The position numbers and the translations under genes are program-made. A DNA stretch of 64,000 nt from Lachnospiraceae bacterium. GTDB lineage: Bacteria > Bacillota > Clostridia > Lachnospirales > Lachnospiraceae. The notes beneath the pieces are model-generated. The model was not told the DNA's origin. It was given only the letters and a program-made list of their open reading frames with translations, and did no database searches. Each line of letters starts with the position of its first letter. The first letter of the stretch is position 1. Below, piece by piece: positions 51,164 to 60,715 of the stretch. Location of the stretch: the NCBI GenBank assembly GCA_022776445.1, contig JALFHZ010000122.1, forward strand, positions 1-64,000. Reading direction: 5' to 3'.

Positions 51164-52933
51164 TTACATGCGTTCCGGTGCATCAAACCCCAGCACATGA
51201 ATGCAGTTGGTCAGCACATCCTTCACCAGCGTAATCAACTGAATCCAGCTCGCCTGCTGTGCCTTGTCCTCCTGTGCCAGAATCCGTGTGTCATGATAAA
51301 AGCTGTTAAACGCATTGGACAGGTCATAAATGTACTGACAGATCCGGTGCGGTGCCGTCTCCGCAAAGCTGGTCTCCATCACGTCATTATACTTGGACAG
51401 CTCCAGCATCAGTGCCTTCTCTGCATCACTTGCCGCCGGAAGGATCACCGGCGTGCCGTCGTAACGGTCATTCGCGTCCTCATATTTGCCCAGAATGGAC
51501 TTGATGCGGACGATCGTGTACAGGATATAAGGACCGGTATTGCCCTCAAAGGAAACAAAGCGGTCGATATCAAATACATAATCCTTGGATGCCTGATTGG
51601 AGAGGTCCCCATATTTCAGAGCTGCCAGACCCACGATCTTCGCAGTCTCCTTCGCCTCCTCCTCGGAAACGGTACGGTTCTCCATGATTCGCTCATAAAC
51701 AGCCGCATCGATATCGGCAATCAGGTGTTCCAGCCGCATCACACCGCCGTCTCTGGTCTTGAATGGCTTGCCGTCCTTGCCGTTCATGGTACCGAAGCCG
51801 ATGTGAATCATCGGGACATCCGGTCTTACATAACCGGCTTTCTTCGCCACGCGGAATACCTGTGTAAAATGCAGTTCCTGACGTTTATCAGTGATATAGA
51901 TGTACTTCGCCGGGCGGAAATCCTTCTCACGCTCGATGATTGTTCCCAGATCTGAGGTCGCATACAATGCCGCACCATCCGACTTGCGCACGATACACGG
52001 CGGAAGCTCCTTGGTATCCGCAGGCTCCGCAATATCCACAACCAGAGCACCCTGGCTCTCATAAGCCAGCCCCTTGTCCTGCAGATCCTGAATCAGCCAC
52101 GGAATATACGGCTGCGCGTCGCTTTCGCCCTTCCACAATTCAAAATGTACATTCAGGTTGTCGTAATTCTTCTTCAGATCAGCCAGAGAAACAGCCATAA
52201 TGTGTTTCCAGATTGCCATAAATGGCTTATATCCATTCTGCAGCCGGAACGTTGCATTCTGTGCCCGTTCCTTAAACGCCTCATCCACCTTGGACTTGCC
52301 GCTTGCAGTCGGGTAAATATCCTCCAGCTCGCTGATGGTAAACGGCGCCTCCTCCGGATATTCCCCGGTATAAGACTCGTCAAAATAAACGAGATCCGGT
52401 TTCCGGTCACGCAGCTCCTCAATAATCAGTCCCATCTGCAGACCCCAGTCTCCCAGATGCACATCACCGATCATGATATATCCCAGGAAATCTCCCATGC
52501 GTTTGATACTCTCACCAATAACCGCAGAACGCAGATGGCCGACATGCAGAGGCTTCGCCACATTGGCTCCGCCGTAATCCACGATAATCGTCTCGCCGCG
52601 TCCGATCTCCTCCACACCAAGCTTATCCGCTTTCTGCATGCTGTTCATATAATCAGCCAGATACTGCGGATCCAGGCGAAGGTTGATAAATCCCGGCATC
52701 ACTGCATGGATCTCAGAAAACATCTCCGCTCCCTCAAGCTTTGCCACCACATCATTCGCAATATCAATCGGTTTCTTTTTATATGCTTTCGCAGCTGCCA
52801 TAGCACCGTTGCACTGATATTCGCACAGATCCGGGCGATTGGAAAGCACTACCTTTGCGTATGCCTCATCATAACCGCATGCGGCAAAAGCAGACTTCAT
52901 CTCAGCTGCTATCAAATCAAGAATCTTCTTCAC
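51164..52933 (-). CDS. argS: Arginyl-tRNA synthetase (GTG start)
   Basis: VDYGGANVAKPLHVGHLRSAVIGES, C-terminal anticodon-binding domain; GTG with AGAAGGAGA RBS. Confidence 0.96.
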   Translation of the reverse strand: MKKILDLIAAEMKSAFAACGYDEAYAKVVLSNRPDLCEYQCNGAMAAAKAYKKKPIDIANDVVAKLEGAEMFSEIHAVMPGFINLRLDPQYLADYMNSMQKADKLGVEEIGRGETIIVDYGGANVAKPLHVGHLRSAVIGESIKRMGDFLGYIMIGDVHLGDWGLQMGLIIEELRDRKPDLVYFDESYTGEYPEEAPFTISELEDIYPTASGKSKVDEAFKERAQNATFRLQNGYKPFMAIWKHIMAVSLADLKKNYDNLNVHFELWKGESDAQPYIPWLIQDLQDKGLAYESQGALVVDIAEPADTKELPPCIVRKSDGAALYATSDLGTIIEREKDFRPAKYIYITDKRQELHFTQVFRVAKKAGYVRPDVPMIHIGFGTMNGKDGKPFKTRDGGVMRLEHLIADIDAAVYERIMENRTVSEEEAKETAKIVGLAALKYGDLSNQASKDYVFDIDRFVSFEGNTGPYILYTIVRIKSILGKYEDANDRYDGTPVILPAASDAEKALMLELSKYNDVMETSFAETAPHRICQYIYDLSNAFNSFYHDTRILAQEDKAQQASWIQLITLVKDVLTNCIHVLGFDAPERM

Positions 52934-52994
52934 GTTGTGTTCTCCTTCTATATGTTTTGGACAATGACCGACCTTCACGGCTGTCGCTGAAATC

Positions 52995-53023
52995 ATTATA
53001 TCCAACCTGTCCCCAAAAAGCAA
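52995..53023 (-). promoter_or_regulatory. argS promoter (TTGCTT-17-TATAAT)
   Basis: Minus strand TTGCTTTTTGGGGACAGGTTGGATATAAT. Confidence 0.6.
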
Positions 53024-53029
53024 GGTTGT

Positions 53030-53797
53030 TTACCCCAGACTTTTATGAATCACATTCAGGATCTGATCCAGTTCACAGACGTCCACCTGACCGGGTGCAG
53101 AAACATTGGTTGCCGAGCCGAATGTCATAGCCGAGCCAAAGATCTCGCCGGAAAGCCGGCTCACCACGCCGGTTCCCGCCATGGACATCGTGACAATCGG
53201 CCGATCCGCATACTTTTCTTCCATCTCCAGTGTTGCCTCCAGAAGCTTCAGAACATCCCATCGGGTCAGCGGCATCACCGCAATCTTCGGAATATCTGCT
53301 CCCAGCTCCTGCATGCGGCAAAGCCGCTTTATCATCTCCTCTTTCTCCGGAGTCTTGTGGAAATCATGATTTGAACCCACCACCCGGACCTGCTTTCTGT
53401 GAGCCGCTTCAATCACCTGTTTCACCGGCTCATCTCCGGAAAACATCTCCACATCAATCAAATCTGCAAAACCGCTCTCCGCCACAGCAATATTCAACGC
53501 CACATAATCCTCCGGCTCAATCGCACGGGCTCCTCCCTCTTTCAATGTCCGGAATGTAAAAAGAATCGGGGTATCCCCCAGCGTCTCCCGCAGTGCTTTC
53601 GCCGTCTCCAGAACCTTTTCCGTATCTGCTGCCTCTTCATACCAGTCAGCACGCCATTCCACGATATCCACCGGCAGATCCGCAAAAGATGCCGCCTCCG
53701 CCAGGATACCTTCTCTGTCTTTATTCACAATAGGGACACAGATCTTGGGTCTCCCATTTCCAATCGTCACATTTCTTACATTCACTGATTTCATCAT
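53030..53797 (-). CDS. aroD: 3-dehydroquinate dehydratase, type I
   Basis: ICVPIVNKDREGIL, DIVEWRADWYE, GSNHDFHKTP, MSMAGTGVVSRLSGEIFGSAMTFGS. Confidence 0.95.
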   Translation of the reverse strand: MMKSVNVRNVTIGNGRPKICVPIVNKDREGILAEAASFADLPVDIVEWRADWYEEAADTEKVLETAKALRETLGDTPILFTFRTLKEGGARAIEPEDYVALNIAVAESGFADLIDVEMFSGDEPVKQVIEAAHRKQVRVVGSNHDFHKTPEKEEMIKRLCRMQELGADIPKIAVMPLTRWDVLKLLEATLEMEEKYADRPIVTMSMAGTGVVSRLSGEIFGSAMTFGSATNVSAPGQVDVCELDQILNVIHKSLG

Positions 53798-53913
53798 CCA
53801 TACCTCCCATGTCCTATGTCTTTTTCATTATACATGCATTTACTTTTTTCAGCAACCATTTGCCATCTTCCTTCAGATTTCCTTAGCGTTCATTGCACAT
53901 AAGAAATAGCGCC

Positions 53914-53940
53914 CCTGCTCTGGAAAGTAAGGCGCTATTT
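53914..53940. terminator. Hairpin AAATAGCGCC/GGCGCTATTT
   Basis: 10-bp perfect arms; second hairpin downstream of efp. Confidence 0.6.
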
Positions 53941-53954
53941 CTCAGCTGATTATT

Positions 53955-53987
53955 TGACCCCGGGAAACACAAGACTTCCCGGGGTCA
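53955..53987. terminator. Hairpin TGACCCCGGGAA/TTCCCGGGGTCA downstream of efp
   Basis: 12-bp perfect arms with 9-nt loop. Confidence 0.7.
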
Positions 53988-54002
53988 CACATATCGTTCT
54001 TA

Positions 54003-54560
54003 TTAAACACGAGACAGATACTCACCAGTACGGGTATCAATCTTGATCTTGTCACCGTTATCAACAAATAACGGAACATATACGGTAGCACCAGTCTCAA
54101 CGGTAGCCGGCTTGGTAGCACCCTGTGCAGTATCGCCCTTGAAGCCCGGCTCTGTATTGGTGATCTCCAGTTCTACGAATAACGGCGGCTCAACAGAAAA
54201 TACCTTGCCGTTGTAAGAACATACTTTCACAACTTCGTTCTCTTTCACGAACTTCAGTGCATCGCCGATCACATCCTCTGCCAGTGCCATCTGCTCGTAG
54301 TTATCCATGTTCATGAAGTTAAACAGATCGCCATCTGCATACAGATACTGCATATCTACACGGTCAATTCTCGCAGACGGGAACTTCTCAGTCGGACGGA
54401 AAGTTCTCTCAACTACGGAACCGGTCATAACGTTTTTAATCTTCGTTCTTACGAAGGCAGCCCCTTTACCTGGCTTTACATGCTGGAACTCTACGATCTG
54501 ATATACTGCACCCTCGATTTCCAGGGTAATACCGTTTCTAAAATCACCTGCTGAAATCAT
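54003..54560 (-). CDS. efp: Elongation factor P
   Basis: [36 protein letters not shown]. Confidence 0.97.
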   Translation of the reverse strand: MISAGDFRNGITLEIEGAVYQIVEFQHVKPGKGAAFVRTKIKNVMTGSVVERTFRPTEKFPSARIDRVDMQYLYADGDLFNFMNMDNYEQMALAEDVIGDALKFVKENEVVKVCSYNGKVFSVEPPLFVELEITNTEPGFKGDTAQGATKPATVETGATVYVPLFVDNGDKIKIDTRTGEYLSRV

Positions 54561-54663
54561 GTGATATTCCTCCTTAAATTGCGTACTCGCTCTTAATCTA
54601 CTTTATTCTATAATATCTACTGAAATTATGCAAGCTAATTTTTGCGTCATTTTTGACTGATCT

Positions 54664-55167
54664 TTATCTGTTCTTCTGTCTCTTATAAAAATAAAGCACA
54701 ACAGCTTCCAGATAGCGTTTCAGCACAATCTGAATCTCCTCTTTCGGATGAATCGGTTTGACCAGGATCGCGTAGATTCCGGCGCGGTTCGCTCCGTACA
54801 CATCTGTAAACAGCTGATCCCCGACGAAAATCGTCTCCTCCTTCGTCGTTCCCATAATCTCCATCGCACGATAATAATTCTTCACCGATGGTTTCCCGGC
54901 CTTATAAATATAGGGGGAATCCACCTGCGCGGCAAACGCGGCCACCCGCGGCTCTTTATTATTCGACAGAAGACAGGTTTTCATCCCCATCTCATGAAAC
55001 TTCCGAAACAGCGCCATGGCACGCTCATCCGCCGGTGCATCATGGGGTACCAGTGTATTGTCGATGTCAAAAACAGCGCCCCGAATCCCCTTTCGATACC
55101 AGTCTTCCCATGGAATCTGATATGTGCTGTCCAGCCATTCTTTCGGATAAAATGATTGAAATATCAA
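54664..55167 (-). CDS. YqeG-family HAD IIIA phosphatase
   Basis: VFDIDNTLVPHD, LLSNNKEPRV, VGDQLFTDVYGANRAG. Confidence 0.93.
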   Translation of the reverse strand: MIFQSFYPKEWLDSTYQIPWEDWYRKGIRGAVFDIDNTLVPHDAPADERAMALFRKFHEMGMKTCLLSNNKEPRVAAFAAQVDSPYIYKAGKPSVKNYYRAMEIMGTTKEETIFVGDQLFTDVYGANRAGIYAILVKPIHPKEEIQIVLKRYLEAVVLYFYKRQKNR

Positions 55168-55652
55168 TGCTGCATTCTCTCTTTCTGACTGTCCTGCTGC
55201 TTGTTCTTCAGCAGTTTGCCAAGTTCTTCCATAAATGTGTTGACGTCCTTAAACTCCCTGTAGACCGACGCAAAACGGACATATGCCACCTCATCCAGCA
55301 GCTTCAGCCTGCGCATCACCAGCTCGCCAATAGCAGAAGTCTCCACTTCCTTTTCTTCCATGCCAAAAATCTGATTCTCAATCTCATCAATCACAGCATT
55401 GATCTGCTGCGTGGAAACCGGACGCTTGTGACAGGAATGAATAATGCCCGCTTCAATCTTGGAACGATCATAGGCTTCCCTGGACCGGTCCTTCTTAATC
55501 ACCATAAGAGGCATTGTCTCCAGTTTCTCATAGGTGGTAAACCGTTTTCCACATGTTTCACACTGGCGGCGGCGACGGATCGAGCTGTTGTCATCAGCCG
55601 GTCTGGAATCGATTACCTTGGTATCGGATGCGTTGCAATAGGGACACTTCAC
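55164..55652 (-). CDS. nrdR: Transcriptional repressor NrdR (GTG start)
   Basis: KCPYCNASDTKVIDSRPADDNSSIRRRRQCETCGKRFTTYE; GTG with AGGAGG. Confidence 0.97.
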   Translation of the reverse strand: MKCPYCNASDTKVIDSRPADDNSSIRRRRQCETCGKRFTTYEKLETMPLMVIKKDRSREAYDRSKIEAGIIHSCHKRPVSTQQINAVIDEIENQIFGMEEKEVETSAIGELVMRRLKLLDEVAYVRFASVYREFKDVNTFMEELGKLLKNKQQDSQKERMQH

Positions 55653-55734
55653 CTGTTTTATCCTCCTGTTCCCATGGGCATGTGCCATTTCTATATGTTT
55701 ATTTTACTCTACGCCCCGGATATAAGCAAGCAGT

Positions 55735-56000
55735 TTAATCATATTTACAAGGCTTTTCTACGTCCTTGATCGCCTTGATCTCCACCAGAATGATATCCGC
55801 CCCGATCTGTTTCACATCACAAAACGGAATCACAAATTCCTTTTCCCTCCCGAAAATCCCGCACAGACACCCGGGTCCCGGTATGATCAGATGCGTAATG
55901 CATCCTGTCTTCTCATCAATTTCCACATCTCCGACAAATCCCAGACGCTTACAGTCGCAGATATTGATCACTTCTTTTTTTTTAAATCAAAAATGCGCAT
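55735..56000 (-). pseudogene. YlmC/YmxH-family PRC-barrel sporulation protein with apparent frame break in an A9 tract
   Basis: Frame 2 from GTG 55971: MINICDCKRLGFVGDVEIDEKTGCITHLIIPGPG...; upstream ATG 56000 encodes MRIFDLKKK then stops. One extra A gives MRIFDLKKKEVINICDCKRLGF. Confidence 0.7.
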
Positions 56001-56037
56001 AGTCTGCACCTCCCCCTATTGGTGCATTCTATGCGCA
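55987..56037 (-). terminator. Terminator-like hairpin overlapping ylmC SD and ATG
   Basis: Minus strand ATGCGCATAG AA TGCACC AATAGGGGGA GGTGCA GA CTATGCGCAT TTTTG: 10-bp outer and 6-bp inner stems followed by T5. Confidence 0.7.
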
Positions 56038-56048
56038 TCCCCCACTGT

Positions 56049-57071
56049 TTAGTTCAACCAGCTGTCTTTCTGATCCAGAACCTGACAGTTTCTCTTATCA
56101 TCCGCAGTCACCTTAATCACACCGTCATACAACGTGTGGTGATACTCCGCTCCTGCTTTCTGATAATTATGATATACGTCCATGCTTCCCATCTCATCCC
56201 CCATGACCGCCGTGATACGCGGCTGCACGGTTTTTATCCATTTTTTTGAATTGGACGTATCTTTTCCGTGGTGATTGGCCTTTGCGATATCGGCCTGCAG
56301 TTTTCCCCCATACTGCTCAACATATTCACGTTCCTGTGCAAGATAAAGATCACCACCGAAAAGAGCCGTCGTTTCCCCAAAACAGAATTTCATAAGCAGA
56401 GAATGATCATTCAGAAACTGCGTACTGTTTTCCGGAAATCCATCCGGATATGTAATCTCCTGATCCGGTCCCAGAATCTCAACCTGTATCTGGTCTCCAA
56501 ACGCAAACACATCCCCGGTTTTCAGTTTCACAAGCTCTGCACCACTCGCCTCTGCTGCATCCAGATAACTCTGGTAAGTCTTCGTGGTATATTCCACATA
56601 AGAAGAATAAAGCTTCTCCACCGGAAACTGCTCCATCACAGCCGGTATGCCTCCTATGTGGTCAATATGCGGATGCGACACTACCAGATAATCAATCTTC
56701 TCCACCCCCAGATCCTTCAGAACGGAAATAACCTGATCCGCTGCATCCGGATGTCCCGCATCCAGCAGCATCACACTTCCGTCCGGAGCGATCAGAATCG
56801 TAGAATCTCCGGATTTATCCTTTGCATCCGGTCCTGTCTCCAGGTCCAGAAAATAGATCGTCAGTTTTCCCTCATCCTGACTCCGATCCACAATTTCCTC
56901 ATAATGATCGGAAGAAACATCCGCCGCAGTTTCCGGACTCCCGACCGCCTCTACCACCATCTGCTGTGCCGCGGTGGTATCTGCCGGTTCTGCTCCGGAA
57001 CTGCACCCGGAGAGACAGACTGCCGACAGAATACCTGCCAGCAGGTATGTCACGCACTTCCATCTTCTCAT
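56049..57071 (-). CDS. Lipoprotein with ComEC-type metallo-beta-lactamase fold
   Basis: Lipobox LSGCSS; VVSHPHIDHIGGIPAVM; GGDLYLAQE; KANHHGKDTSNS. Confidence 0.88.
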   Translation of the reverse strand: MRRWKCVTYLLAGILSAVCLSGCSSGAEPADTTAAQQMVVEAVGSPETAADVSSDHYEEIVDRSQDEGKLTIYFLDLETGPDAKDKSGDSTILIAPDGSVMLLDAGHPDAADQVISVLKDLGVEKIDYLVVSHPHIDHIGGIPAVMEQFPVEKLYSSYVEYTTKTYQSYLDAAEASGAELVKLKTGDVFAFGDQIQVEILGPDQEITYPDGFPENSTQFLNDHSLLMKFCFGETTALFGGDLYLAQEREYVEQYGGKLQADIAKANHHGKDTSNSKKWIKTVQPRITAVMGDEMGSMDVYHNYQKAGAEYHHTLYDGVIKVTADDKRNCQVLDQKDSWLN

Positions 57072-57083
57072 ATCTGTTTCTTC

Positions 57084-57965
57084 CTACTTCATTGCTGCCT
57101 TGGAATAACCGGTCAGCATATATTTCTGGAAAATAAAGAACAGGATCACAACCGGCAGAATCGCCATAACCGCACCTGCCATAATCTCGTGGTTGTTCAT
57201 CGTGGACTGTCCCGCAAAGGTGTTTTTCAGCTGTGCCAGACCGATGGTCAGGACACGCCTCGTCTCATTCTTTGCAATGATTTTCGGCCAGAAATAGTTG
57301 TTCCATCCGTTGGTAAACGTTACCAGAGTCGTGGTAATCAGCGTAGATTTACACATCGGTACCAGAATCTTGGTAATGATTCCCACGCGGCCCAGTCCAT
57401 CTACCTTCGCCGCATCCACATAGCTGTCGTCAATCGCCATAAAGGTCTGTCTCAGCATGAAAATATAATATGCAGACACACACTCCGGCAGAATCAGTCC
57501 CAGGAACGTATCAGCTAGGCCCCAGTTTGCACACATAATGTACAGCGGGATGAATGTAACCTGAATCGGAATCATCAGCGCGCCAAGCACAAACATAAAC
57601 AGTATGTTCTGGCCTTTGAATTTGCCTTTGGAAAATCCATATGCCGCAAACGCGCCGGTCACCATCTGTGAGATCAGGATTCCAGCCGTCATAACAATGG
57701 TATTGTAATAGTATTTGCCGAAATTGGCGCGTTTGAATACGTTAACATAGTTCTCCGGATGCCATTCATGCGGCCATAACGTCGGCTTCAGCAACAGAAT
57801 CTCTTCCTGAGATTTGAACGACGAAACGATCATCCAGTAAAGCGGGAAAAGAACAAACAGCGTAATGATGATTGCCAGCGTGTACTGCGCAACAGCCAGA
57901 ATCTTTTTCTTACGTTTTGCAGCCAGATCCCGTTCCAGATGAGAATTTGTTTTTACTTCACTCAT
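57084..57965 (-). CDS. Sugar ABC transporter permease (MalG/UgpE-like)
   Basis: EAA-type loop YVDAAKVDGLGRVGIITKILVPMCKSTLITTTL. Confidence 0.93.
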   Translation of the reverse strand: MSEVKTNSHLERDLAAKRKKKILAVAQYTLAIIITLFVLFPLYWMIVSSFKSQEEILLLKPTLWPHEWHPENYVNVFKRANFGKYYYNTIVMTAGILISQMVTGAFAAYGFSKGKFKGQNILFMFVLGALMIPIQVTFIPLYIMCANWGLADTFLGLILPECVSAYYIFMLRQTFMAIDDSYVDAAKVDGLGRVGIITKILVPMCKSTLITTTLVTFTNGWNNYFWPKIIAKNETRRVLTIGLAQLKNTFAGQSTMNNHEIMAGAVMAILPVVILFFIFQKYMLTGYSKAAMK

Positions 57966-57980
57966 GCCTGCTGCCTCCTC

Positions 57981-58889
57981 TTATGAATCATAATGTACGT
58001 TCTTGTTGGAAATCTTAAAGGTAGATACCGTCACAATCAAAAGCAGAACAAAGAACGCAATTGCAATGACGGACGCTCTGTCCATTCGGAAATCCTCCAT
58101 CGCGTACAGATAAATCTTATAAACAAATACCTCCGTTGAACGGTACGGTCCACCCTGCGTCAGGATATCCACGGACTGGAATACCTTCATGGATGAAATA
58201 AAGGTCGTAACGAACAAAAACAGGGTTGTCGGAGAAAGCAGCGGAATGGTAATCTTCCAGAACTGCTGAAAACCGGTCGCACCGTCCAGAGATGCTGCTT
58301 CATAATAATCTTTGGAAATGCCGATCATCGCAGACAGATAGATCATCATGCCGTAACCAAGCGTTCTCCAGGTGGTCAGCATCAGCACGGAGATCAATGC
58401 CGTCTCACGCTGTCCCAGCCAGTCCACCGCCGGAATACCGATCAGACCCAGCAGGTAATTCAGGACGCCGCTGTCCGTGTTCAGAATCCACAGATAAACA
58501 ACTGCCGCTGATGACATTGCCACATACTTCGGCACAAATACAATCGCTCTCATGATTGAGAAAGTTTTAGTCAGACGATTGAAAACCAGAGCCAGAATCA
58601 GACCTCCGCCCATGGTCACTGCCAGTTCACCGAGTGAATACAAAAACGTAACTCTCAGGGAATTCAGCAGATGTTTGGTACCGGAACCATTGAACAGCCA
58701 GATCCAGTTTTTCAGGCCCACATAATTCCAGGTATCATTCAGCAGGTTCCAGTCCGTAAAGGTAATCTGAACCAGTTTACAGATCGGATAATAAGTAAAA
58801 ATAACCAGCAGAACAATAGCCGGAAGCACGCAGGCGAAATCTTTCAGAGCTGAAATGGTCTTCGGTTTAAAAGATGTTTTTTTCTCCAC
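57981..58889 (-). CDS. Sugar ABC transporter permease (MalF/UgpA-like; GTG start)
   Basis: YYEAASLDGATGFQQFWKITIPLLSPTTLFL EAA loop; GTG with AGAAGGAGG. Confidence 0.92.
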   Translation of the reverse strand: MEKKTSFKPKTISALKDFACVLPAIVLLVIFTYYPICKLVQITFTDWNLLNDTWNYVGLKNWIWLFNGSGTKHLLNSLRVTFLYSLGELAVTMGGGLILALVFNRLTKTFSIMRAIVFVPKYVAMSSAAVVYLWILNTDSGVLNYLLGLIGIPAVDWLGQRETALISVLMLTTWRTLGYGMMIYLSAMIGISKDYYEAASLDGATGFQQFWKITIPLLSPTTLFLFVTTFISSMKVFQSVDILTQGGPYRSTEVFVYKIYLYAMEDFRMDRASVIAIAFFVLLLIVTVSTFKISNKNVHYDS

Positions 58890-58977
58890 CTTGAATCCTC
58901 CTTCTGAAAGACAGCCCCCGGTTTCCGTATACCGGAGGCTGTCCATTCTTTCAAGCTGCAATCAAAATCATTGCGGG

Positions 58978-60357
58978 CTATGCATCACCGAGTACTTCGT
59001 CGATCTCGTCCACCATATCTTCAATCATCGTCGGAATATCAACATCCTCGATCATAATCTCAGCCATGTAGTTTTTCCAGATGGTAGCCAGCTGACTCCA
59101 GCCCGGATGCTGAATACGCGGGTTGATCAGATCCAGATTGTCGAAGATGCACTGGAATGCCGGTTTCTCCTCCAGGAACTTCTTGCCTTCGTCGGTCGTC
59201 AGAACGGAGTTACGGGTTGGCATGTAACCAGTCTCGGTTGCCCATTTCATGTTGACTTCTTTACCGCACAGATACATCATAAACTGCCATGCAGCATTCT
59301 TGGTAGCCTGATCATTCTTAGCCGGGATCAGAATCGCGCTTCCGCCGATCTCCTGATTCTTGGTGTCGCCGCCCGGCAGCCATGCCATGCCGACTTCGAA
59401 ATCACACTTGTCCACATACGTGTTGTACAGGGAGCTGGTATGGCTTACAGAAAATGCCTTGCCATCGATGAAGTTCTGTCTCATGATGGAGGATGCATCT
59501 GTACCGTTTGCCCAGTAGATGTAACCCTTATCACACCACTCTTTGAACTTGTTTACCAGAGCCACTGCCTCATCGCTGCCCAGATCCGTGGTAACCTGGT
59601 CATCATTGATGATCTTCACGCCGTTATTCAGATAGAAGGTCTCAAAATACCACTGATCCCATCCAGGAATCACACATCCGTAACGCTCTGTCTCACCGTT
59701 GTTTACGATGGATACCTTCTCCAGATATTCGTCCATATCAGAGAATTTCTCCGGAATCGTAACACCAAGCTCATCTGCAACATCTTTGTTGTAGTAGATC
59801 ACCTGCGTGGAAATCAGGAACGGCAGTGCAACCTGCTTGTCTTCGTAGGAAGTTGCTGCGATCATACCTGCACCGAAGTCAGACAGATCATAACCGGTTG
59901 CCTCTGCATACGGTTTTAAGTCTTCACACAGGCCGCCTGCACCATACTCCGCAATATACGGGGTATTGGAAACGGTGATAGCCGGAAGTCCGGTTCCTGC
60001 CGCATGAGCTGCTACCAGTGCTTCATTCACTGCTGCATAGTTGCCAACATAAACCGGCTCAACGGTAATCAGATCCTGAGAGCTGTTGAATCCGTCCACG
60101 ATCTCCTGTACGGTCTGGGAATACTGATCCTCCAGAGCATGCCACCACTGAATGGTAATCGGCTCGGTAACTTCATATTTCGATGCGTCCACTGCTTCAG
60201 CCGCTGTAGTCTCAGCCGCTGCTGCTGCCGCGGTCGTCTCTTTCGCAGCTTCTGTCTGCTTCACTGCTGCTCCTCCCGTAGAACCGCCGCCGCTGCATCC
60301 GCTCAGCAGGCTGCATCCCATTGCTGCTGTTAAAGCAACTGCCAACACTTTTTTCAT
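58978..60357 (-). CDS. Extracellular sugar-binding lipoprotein
   Basis: Lipobox LLSGCSGGG; SBP_bac_1-like sequence. Confidence 0.93.
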   Translation of the reverse strand: MKKVLAVALTAAMGCSLLSGCSGGGSTGGAAVKQTEAAKETTAAAAAAETTAAEAVDASKYEVTEPITIQWWHALEDQYSQTVQEIVDGFNSSQDLITVEPVYVGNYAAVNEALVAAHAAGTGLPAITVSNTPYIAEYGAGGLCEDLKPYAEATGYDLSDFGAGMIAATSYEDKQVALPFLISTQVIYYNKDVADELGVTIPEKFSDMDEYLEKVSIVNNGETERYGCVIPGWDQWYFETFYLNNGVKIINDDQVTTDLGSDEAVALVNKFKEWCDKGYIYWANGTDASSIMRQNFIDGKAFSVSHTSSLYNTYVDKCDFEVGMAWLPGGDTKNQEIGGSAILIPAKNDQATKNAAWQFMMYLCGKEVNMKWATETGYMPTRNSVLTTDEGKKFLEEKPAFQCIFDNLDLINPRIQHPGWSQLATIWKNYMAEIMIEDVDIPTMIEDMVDEIDEVLGDA

Positions 60358-60715
60358 AAAGTAATTCCTCCATTTCTTCTTATTACTTTCCCGGAGATGC
60401 GAATCAGTTCTTTCTCACATCCGACAGAATATTGTTGAACTTTGTTGAACTTTTTACTCAAAATCCGCGCGCATCGATTTTAAGCGGTTTCGCATCACCT
60501 TTTTGTTTTTTGAGAACTGTTTCCCCATGCCACTAGACTACCATATTTTTGTACATTTTGTCAATGATAACCACGATATTTTTCTTGTGTTTTACATTTT
60601 TTACACATATTTTTCATTTAGTTTGTTATTTTATTGTCAGAACTATTGATTTTTTAGTTGAATAATGCTAAACTTTATGCAAAAGAGAAACATGCATTTT
60701 ACAGGAGGATTTTGT

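Noticed and set aside
52934-53029. T-box riboswitch upstream of argS
   Set aside because: Leader is too short and lacks the T-box motif; a simple promoter explains the region.
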